From the NCBI GenBank assembly GCA_027475525.1, contig JAMWFC010000113.1, positions 1,290,001 through 1,354,000 of the forward strand: 64,000 nt of DNA. The letters run 5' to 3'. The position numbers and the translations under genes are program-made. The stretch comes from Macrolepiota albuminosa (taxonomy: Eukaryota > Basidiomycota > Agaricomycetes > Agaricales > Agaricaceae). Below the pieces are notes generated by a model, which searched no databases, was not told the origin of the DNA, and saw nothing but the letters and a program-made list of their open reading frames with translations. Of this stretch, positions 21,501 to 30,500 are shown piece by piece (position 1 is the stretch's first letter; every line of letters starts with the position of its first letter).

Positions 21501-24500
21501 GCCAGACGCCCTCGTCGAGAAGACGTTTTCCCGCGCGGTATTGGTTAGGAGGGCTAGGGAGTTTGTGGAGGGACAGAGGAAGAAGGTGGCTGCCGGTGGC
21601 ATGGCAGCAATTGGACGAGCCTCCTTGGCGTTACCGACGCGCCAAGGAGATGGATCAGAATCAGTCGGCAACCGAGGCGCCGGTGAGCGCCAAGGGACTT
21701 CGGTCCCAGCAAAACGACAAGCCCCTTCCCCCAGCAAGGGGAAGGGCAAAGCAAAGCGCTCCCGTGTTGTATCGTCGTCGCCTTCCCCCTCGCCAACGCC
21801 AAAGGATACCGAGATGGAGGACCTCGAGAAGGCCTTGGCGGCGAGTCGCCTCCCGCCTCGTGACACAGAGGCTGGTCCAAGTGGCCTCTTGTCGCCTATC
21901 CATTTGGCGGCGAGGTCCCTTGGCGGGGAACAGGAGGAGGGAGAACGGGAAGCGGTTGGCGACTCGGCGCCTCAAGAGGAGCGGGAAGACGCTCCCGCAG
22001 ACATCGAGATGGGGGAGGAGAAGGCAGAGGGAGCGGCAACTGGAGGGGATGAGGACGCTGAAGGGGAGGCAGACGAAACCTTGGCGACGCAGCGCCAAGG
22101 CGACGAGGAGGTGGTAGCGGGAGAGGGTGAGGGGACGGCAGGAGTCGCCAGGGAGGAGCCCGAGTGGCGCTGGCTACCTCCCTACAGTAGCGTGGCCCCT
22201 TGGGAGGTTTCAGACCCGGAGGACGTTGCCGGTCTGGAGCCTAGGCGCCCCGTAATCGCCAGGATCAATCCTGCTTGGACGCCTCAACCGCAGCCAACGG
22301 TCACAGGCGACGCCTTCAACTGGCTGGGACAAGACCTCGTGTACCCGGTGGTGGCGCTTAACCCGCGGGAGATGCTGGAGAGGTTCTCGAGGAGGGCGGC
22401 AACGATGGAGGCAGCAATGGGTCGGGAGCGGGAACGTGTCCGGGGTCAGCTGATGGCACTAAGGTTGCGCTACTCCAATCTTGGTCGTAGCCTTAGCGTT
22501 CTTCGGGACTACCAGGCGGATTGCCAAGCCGCCATGGAGTGGCAGACCGCCAACAACATCTTGCCTGGCGACCTCCTACCTCTACGCGACTCTTCTCTGC
22601 CGGTCTCCGACGACTCGTTGCCGATGGAGGACGAAAGCGAGTAAACGGACCTTAGCGTAGATAGGCCGTTTATGTAAATATTTTTCTTTTTGTTACCGTC
22701 CAATATATTACTATCTTGCCGCCTCGTTTTCGAGTGAAAGGTTAAGTTCCCTAGTCTGAGTTAGCGCAGCCACTGAAAGCAACGAAAGTAAAGCAAAGAG
22801 AAGGCAAGCGGCAAGTATTCTAAGGTAGGTTTTAGCAAGAGGAGTAGTAGGTGTGGGACTTAGACAAATTTTTGAGAAAAGGGGAACGCTCAGTAGATCA
22901 TCATAGCGAAAAACCCTTGGCGAGAGTTGCGCAAGGCGCTAAGCGCTGGCGACACGCTAGCGCTGCGGCTTGACTATGTAAGAAATTGTCTGTGGAATAT
23001 AGTACAGTAAGTATCGGCAAGAAAGATAAGTAAGGTAAGTAATAGAAAGAAAGAGCTTATCAATATTTAGTCTTTTCTAATCGTTTTCTTCTTCTTCAAC
23101 TAGAGTCGGCAAGTCATCATCGTCCAATAATTCTGTTTCTTCCAGTTCTCTTAACTTGGCGGTGTCGATATCTAGCGCTTCAAGCGGCAAGTCAATGTGT
23201 TTTCTGGCGAGATACGGTAATAGGCGGAAAGCGGCAACCGGTCGATGTAGTACTGAACCATCTAATTCACAGAGCACGTAAGCGCCTCCACGGTTACGAG
23301 AGATAACTACCAAGGGCCCTAGATAGCGCGGGTGCATTTTCTTATTGTATGAGGTTTCAATTTTGGAGTTGCGCATAAGCACTAGCGCTCCTCTCGGGAA
23401 GTTGTAATCTTTGATGGTAGCGCTATGCTCGGTTTCGAATCGTAGAGCTGCTTGGCGACGTGCGCTAAAGACTACCTCGTGGAGTCGCTCTAAATCTTCT
23501 TTCCTTCGCTGGAGATCAATAGCTCGTCTGGCGATAAGATCGGTAGTCGCTAAGATGCTGTTGGGTGCTGGCTGAAGGTAGGTCGCTTCTATGATGTCGG
23601 CAGGGAGTAAAGGATGGGTGCCAGTAGCCGCGTAATAGGGAGAGCAACCCATGCGCTTACGAATAGTAACTCTTTCCGACCAGAATACTGAATACGTCGC
23701 CTCACTCCAACGAGACTCGTCGCCATCAACCGCCTTGAAGAGCGCTTGCCGGACGTCAAAGTGTGGTCTCTCTACCAGGCCATTGGCGCGCTTGTTGTAG
23801 CCAGATACTCGAATGTGGTGAATATTGTATTTCTTGGCGAGGTAAGTTAGCGCTTTGATGATGGGCGCACCGTTATCCGTGACGATTTCTCTTAGCGCTC
23901 CCCACCGGCAGATGACGTCTTCAAATAGCCACTTGGCGACCGCCTCGGTATTTTCTCTTTGAAGCATGCGAAACTCAGGCCAGTGGATTAGCGAGCATCG
24001 ACCTTGAATGATGTACTTATAGCGACCAGATTTGGGCATGTGCATGGTGTCGACGTAGATTTTACTGAAGAGGGGAGCTGGCGTTGCAACGGTTGGCGGT
24101 ATGAGTACTTGGCGTGTCTGTTGAATTTGGCAAAGGTGGCAAGTCCTAATGTACCAGGCGATGTCGGCACTAGCGTGTGGCCACCAAAAGCGTTCTAGCA
24201 GAGAAGCTCGGGTAGCGTACAGACCTCTATGTCCTAGCTCGTCATGCATAGCGCGCAAGACTCGTAAGCGACCTTCTGGCTTGATGATCAGCTTGTGGGC
24301 GCCATCTCGATTTCGTTGCCAAAGTCGGTTGTCGGTAAAGAAGAAGTGGGTAGCATAGCGGATAAAGGTAGCGTATTGTTCGTCGGTAAGGTCTGGGGGT
24401 CGCTTAAGGTCTTGTAGCCATTGTTCAACTATTAGCAAGCGACTGTCCTCTGCTTTTGCCTTGGCGGATCGGGGAACGGCATCGTAGGTCAGGTTTTTGC

Positions 24501-27500
24501 TGTCTTCTCTTAGCGACTGGGGTTCCTGTACGACTTTTACGGGAGGCAAGTCTTGTCCAAGGATGCTTGCCGTGTAGAATGTGAGGGGTGCGCTAAAGAT
24601 CTCAGGGCGGTAAGGGACGATGGGATGTAAAAATATGCTGGTAGGCTGTTGCCGTCGTAGTAGGGGAATCGGTTGTTGTATGAGGTGCACGAAACCATGT
24701 AGTCGGTCGATCCAGTCCTCGAAATCGCTATCAGCCTGTGGGTCCACTGCCGGGTCGCCAGGCTGCCGTGGTCGCCTAGAAAGTCCATCTGGTCCGTGGA
24801 AAGAGCTCTTGACGTGTACCAACTCAAAGTGAAACATGAGGATGGCGACTACCCACCGGTTCATGCTAGCGGACGGCTGGATATCAGGATTCTGCAGCAT
24901 GCCCTTGATGTACCTAGCGTCGACCTCAACAATAAGGTTCCGCACGCCAATCAAATACATCTTTAGCGACCGGAAGGCTTTGAAGAGTCCATAGAGCTCT
25001 AGTTTAGGCTGGCTGTAGCGAGACTCTCTGTCGTTTAGCGTAATAGACCCAAAGCGGTTGTAGCGTCGCTGTTTCCGATTGTCGCTAAGGCATTGGCACA
25101 AGAAGTAGCCAACGGCAATGTACGAGGTGTCCACCGCCAAGATAACAGGGTCGGCAGAGCTATAGTCGATTGGAACTAGGGGCTTGGCGTCTTGTAAGGC
25201 TTTTACTAAATCTCGTTGGGCAGTGACCTGGTCTGGCCCAAATTCGAAGGGCTCGTTAGCGCGGGTGAGTCGGTTAAGGGCATGTGCGCAATGGGCAAAG
25301 TTCTTGACGAATATCCTGAGAACGCCAACGGTGCCAAGAAATGCGCGAACTTCTGATAAGTCGCGGCAAGGACCCCATCGCTCCAGGAGTGCTAAGCGAG
25401 ACTCGTCGGGAACGCGACCGTCGGGTGTGCAGATGTGACCAAGGATTTTGAACCTTGGCGCGCAAAGGAGGAGCTTGTGACCGCTAAAGGTTCCACCGCT
25501 ATACTTCATGCGTTGGAGGACTCGGTTGAGCAACTGGAAAAAATCCCATAGCGCTAAGCGAATATTGGGGTTTTCGGGATGGGTCACCGGTAAGCCGTTC
25601 ACGAGTCGCCAGTCTTTGGGGCCTTTGACGCCAACGTCATCAATGAAGCTTAAGACGTTATGCGGTATCTCGGGTTGGAGGATGAATGTGATGTCGTCAT
25701 GGAATATGGGGACTGAGTTTGTCCAGCCCATCGGCAAGGTGACTAGGCGCAGTGCGCCAAACGGAGTTTGAAAGGTGGTGAGGTCACGGGAAGATGGGTG
25801 TATTAAGCGTTCATCGTAGCCAACGTAAAGATCAAGGGTGGCGCCACAGATACGCCCGGCAAAGGACTCGGCAAAGTGGTCAGGGAAAGGCGGTACGCCA
25901 GAGTGTCGTATGGTTACTCTATTCAGCGGCTCAAGACTGTGAACTATGCGTAGATTGCCGTTCTTTTTGAGGACACAGAACCAACGGGAGCGGTAAGAAC
26001 TGTTTGAGGGCTCGTAGACGCCAGCCTGTATCTTGGTCCTAATGATCTGGCAGACCTCGGCCTCGATCCCAGGCGGTAACGGTCGGTTGTGCTCAGTCCA
26101 CGGCACGTGGGGGATGGTCGGGATGACGACAGGCGGGAAGAAATCTGTACGTAGACTGCCGCGTTCGGAGTCCTCCCAAGCAAAAGCTTTGTCTTGCTTA
26201 GCGACAAGATCGGTAAGGACGTTCAACTCATCTTTGGTCAAAAATCCTGTGTCGTGCTCCTTGGCGAACTGCTGCTGGCGTTCCTCGGTAAAACGTCCTG
26301 TGGGCTGAAAGGGTGGCGGATTTGGTGACAAGGTCGGTATGTCGGCAAGAGGGTCGCCAATGATCTGGCGCTCGATTCTAAACGTCTCGGGAGAGTGCGT
26401 AGCGATTGGTTTTGTTTTAAGCGCAACTGGCTTATATTTCTTTTTAACTTGTACCCCTTTCCTTTTGGGAGCGTTAGCTTGGTTATACACAGAGGTGGAA
26501 AGGGGAACTGTAGCCTGAGGAGCGGCAAGTCCAAGAACGGCAGGAGACGAGGCTCCGGGAAGAGTGGTGAGATAAGTATCGGTAGACGCAATATTTTGAA
26601 ATGACTCGGAAGCGGTAAGATATAAGTAGGCAAGAGAGGAGTCGGTAATATTTTGATTTTTCTGGGAAAGCTCTGCGTCGGTAGTGGGTAAAGTAGTTAA
26701 AACATCTTCGTCAAGAAAAGCAGTAGACATAACAGTTACAAGACCAGTTGAATGGTCAAATTCCAGCGTTAGCGCTACATCTCCGTGATCGTCGCCAATC
26801 ACCTCCTCGATGGTCTGTGAAAACACCGGTGTGGAGGCTCGTTGGCGTGTTGGTCGGTAAACTCCGGGGGCTTAGCGCGGGCGCCTTTTCGTTGTCCCCT
26901 AGGGAACGTTGGCACCGTTCGTCGGATTCCGGAGTTGGGGTCGCTAATGGTGAGGGTCGTTTCCTCGTCGGTAACTGTCTTGACGACTGATCGCGCCAAG
27001 ACGTCGAAAGGTCTGCCAAGTAGTAGGTCGTATGCGGGGGAGCGTAAAATGTGGATCTGAAGATAAAACGTAATGTCGCCAAGGGTGCACGGCACATTCT
27101 TGGCGAGGCCTAGGGATCTGTCTACCGTTCCGTTAGCGCTCTGCATGTTTAATATAACGGTAGGGTCGTATATGAGGCCTAGATCGTTAGCGACTTCTGC
27201 TGCCATAGAAATAATCTGAGACCCGCTATCCACGATTGCCTCTACTTCGTGCTTGTTGTCTACGGTTAGCGCTACTGAGCGGATAGCGTGCGATTCTTGA
27301 GCGACGGTAAGGATTGCGGGGTCCTCTCCATGGTCCACCGACCTAAGGTAGGTCTCCACTGGGTCCACAGAGGTGGCGTTAGCGATGGGGTCGGCAAGAG
27401 TGTCTTCAGTGTCGGGAGGGTCGATGGTAACAGAGAAACCAGGAAGCGCGTCATCGAGTTCGTCAACCTCGGCAACAGCTGTCGCCAAGGGTCGTCGGGG

Positions 27501-30500
27501 AGTGACTGCCGTCTTGACTTGGTTGCGGACGTCGGGAGCAATACTACAAAGCTCTTCTACTGATAAGGTAACATTGGTTTTCATGATGCGGTTAAAGACG
27601 TGGTTGGATTTCTCGATATCGAAAATTGGCGCAGTAGGTCGGTAGCCACCCTCAGGACGTTTCTCGGGAGCGGCAAAGTTTCGTTGTGCGGGAGCGTGAT
27701 AACGGTCGGGAATCCCTGAGTAGGGATGGAGAGGCGGCAAGGGCGGTTCAGGAGCGGTAGCGGACGACGAGGGTTCTGGAGCAGGAGCAGGGGCAGTGGC
27801 AGGCGGTGCGGTAGGAGCAGGTGTCGGTAACTTGCTAGCGGGAGGCATCGGCTTGTATCCTTTAAGAGGTTGTTTAGGCTGCTTAACTTCAACCCCATCA
27901 AAGACCTGGTTCTTTAGCGAATCTAATTCCTGCTGCAGCTTGGCGATACGCTCTTCCCGCGAAAAAGTAGGGTGGTCGCCAACGCTGTCGAAATGTAGGA
28001 CCTCGTGAATCATCTGCTGTTGGGTCGCCTGTTCGGGGTCGGGATTAGCGTTGCCAGATAGCGTGCCGGTAACGATTTGTCCTGGGTTGCGCCTATGCCA
28101 TTCATCTACCCGCTCCTGGAAGGACTTCTTGTCTGGGTAGTTGGGGATGGTGGCGCCAGTGGTGAGGACTATCTTGCCGTCGATAGCTCGTCGAATTCTA
28201 CCTTGGCGAACGTAATTCTCGAGGGTAGCGCAGCGTCCTCTAGTCATGGTGTGGCCAATTTCCCCACAGAAGTGGCAAGGGCCAGGTGCGGGTACGTTAG
28301 CGGGTCGGTTAGCAGTCAGGTTGGTGGTAATCATAGTTTCGATACGTGTCATCGCGGAAGCGACAGCAGCGGTAATAGCAGCATTGAGCTCTTCTTTCTT
28401 AACGAAGTCGGCAACAGGAGGCGGGATGGGAATGATACCGTTAGTTCGCTCAGGGGGTGGGCTCGTCCTAGCGCGCTGCAGTCCAACGCCAGTGTCCGTT
28501 CCCTTGAGAACCCATTTACCGGCTTCAAAGACGTCGGCAACGTTATAGGGCTCGTCTGGGTGATGAGCCTGATGAACTATCTCTAGGCGACGGGCAATAC
28601 GAGTCCACAGTGAAGTCGGAATGCCCTGCTGAAATAGGCGACGCTCCTCGTTAATATATAGCTTGCCGTTCTGCAGGAGCCACCTAGCGATTTTCTGGAA
28701 CTCGCGGTAATACGTAGAGAATGCGCCAAGCGACGATGTGCCACTGTCGAAAGATTCCTGTACTAGTTTCTGTAACTCGTTTACCGTGTATCGGGTAGCC
28801 TCCTCGGCGCCAGGGTACAGCTGGATCACTGCCGTCTTCCAGTCCTCATACGAAGCGCCTTGAGCTGGAGCTGGCGGGGCGGCAGGGACAAAGGCGGCAA
28901 ACTCGGTAAGACCTGTCCACGTTTCTGCCGTGTCATACAATACGTATCTTGCCGCGTACTCCTTCATCTGCGTGTGGTCGGTAATGTTACAATCTCTGAA
29001 TAGATACTCCAACTCTTTGAAATACTGGGAGAGCTCCCGTGGCTTGGTCTCGTCCCATTTCGGTGCCGAGAAGTGGTTGCGTGGCGGCATGCGTTGGACT
29101 TGTTGTTCCATAGCGACTGTGTTGGCGAGTTCGGTTAGCGGTAGTGGGGAAGGAGTTCTAGAAATTGGCGACGGGGTAAGAGAAATGAGTTGTGAAAGAG
29201 GCGTTAGCGGAGTGATGGGAGTAACTGATTGCGGCAAAGTAAAGGGCGACGCTAAGGGGTCGTCGGCACTATAATCAAGGGAATGCGGGAAGAGATCAGG
29301 AAAAGCGTCTACAGTGGCGTTCTGTAGTTCCTGGGCTAGAGAGAGACCCGGTAAGGCACCAGGTGGTTGTGGGGTTGATGGGTGGGAAGGAGCAATGCCT
29401 TCTGCCGACTGGTCTAGCAGGCGGCGCCTACGCTGGAGACGGGTTTCTGGCGGAATTCTGCCCTAGAGATCCCTCGCGGTGGGCTCCAATTTGATGACGC
29501 CCAGAGTTTGGTCAGAAACAAATGTAGCTAAAGTGTTACCTAACCAAGAGTGTGCGTTGGGCGCGCTATAAGTGTGTTGAGGAGTCCCGGGCAGGTCCCA
29601 GAGAACGCGTCTGTGAAAAAGGGTAAAAGTCGGTAACGGGGTCGGCAAGTGGTAAGCGCTAAGGTAAAGCGCCTAAGGAAATGCGGTAAGTGAACACGGC
29701 AAGGGTGAGCGGCAAGAGCACGATAAGCTTAGCGAGGTTCTAAGCGTCGATAATGCCTGCCGTAGTTGCAAGGCGCGAGTATGTCGAGTGTTGGCGAACG
29801 TCTGTAACTACCGATGAGTTTTGACGTTGCCGACCGTAGCGTAAATGAGCTCTTGAGCGTAAGGGAGACTGAAGTAAGGGGGAAACTGTGGTCTATTCGT
29901 CTGCTGTCCTATGTACAAGTCGGTAAGTACTTTTATACTACAATGAGTTCGCCGTCGCCAGTGGCTAATGACGCCAGAGTGCGGTAAACTGGAAAATTTC
30001 AAAGGGGTAGCTCCAACGGTTTCAGATCCCTACCGTCCATTCAAGAGTCTTAGCGACGCCAGGCGACAGATCGCGAAGCTAAACCATCACTCCATCACCC
30101 TTCTGTCCGTCAGAACACCTAAGCGACGTTGGGCGCCAAATCGAGACGGTAAGCGATGTCAGACGCCAAGGTCAAACGCCAAGCTGTCCGTCAGTTTTTG
30201 ATAGATCATCAGACTTCTCGCTAAGCGCTGTCGTCAGTGACTGATGCCATCTGTCAGTTGTCATTCTTGCTGCCGTCGGCGCTATCATTGATTGGATCTG
30301 CTTCTTGCCGTGCGCGGCCGTCAGAAGTGGCTTAAAATAGGTAGAACGCGTGCGCTAAGTTCGGAACGAGTGCGGCAAGGTTTCCGGAGCCGGTGCCGAG
30401 CCTGCCGTTGATGCGCCTAACCTGTATAGGGTCCTATCACCGGATCACGTCGTCTTCAGTAATGATGCTCGCGGCCTCATCCGGGAAGACGGGCGTCATG

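Larger units (their letters stand above)
19118..30439 (-). mobile_element. Gypsy-3: intact-looking Gypsy element with an antisense spliced gene
   Basis: 11.3 kb, 948-base LTRs differing at about one base by eye, palindromic 4-base target duplication CCGG (19114-19117, 30440-30443). Minus strand: gag (29237-26799) and pol (26826-23077), both open throughout. Plus strand: a six-exon gene (20236-22644) between the 3' LTR and pol, convergent with pol. A primer-binding site and a polypurine tract sit at the expected places. The RT has FIDD rather than YxDD and I see no chromodomain, so it is a different lineage from Gypsy-1/2/4/5. It is the best candidate for an active element here. Confidence 0.93.

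Noticed and set aside
20095..22098. Minus-strand ORFs opposite the Gypsy-3 antisense gene, including 20687-21292
   Set aside because: They cross intron borders of the plus-strand gene and have shadow composition; no motif recognised.
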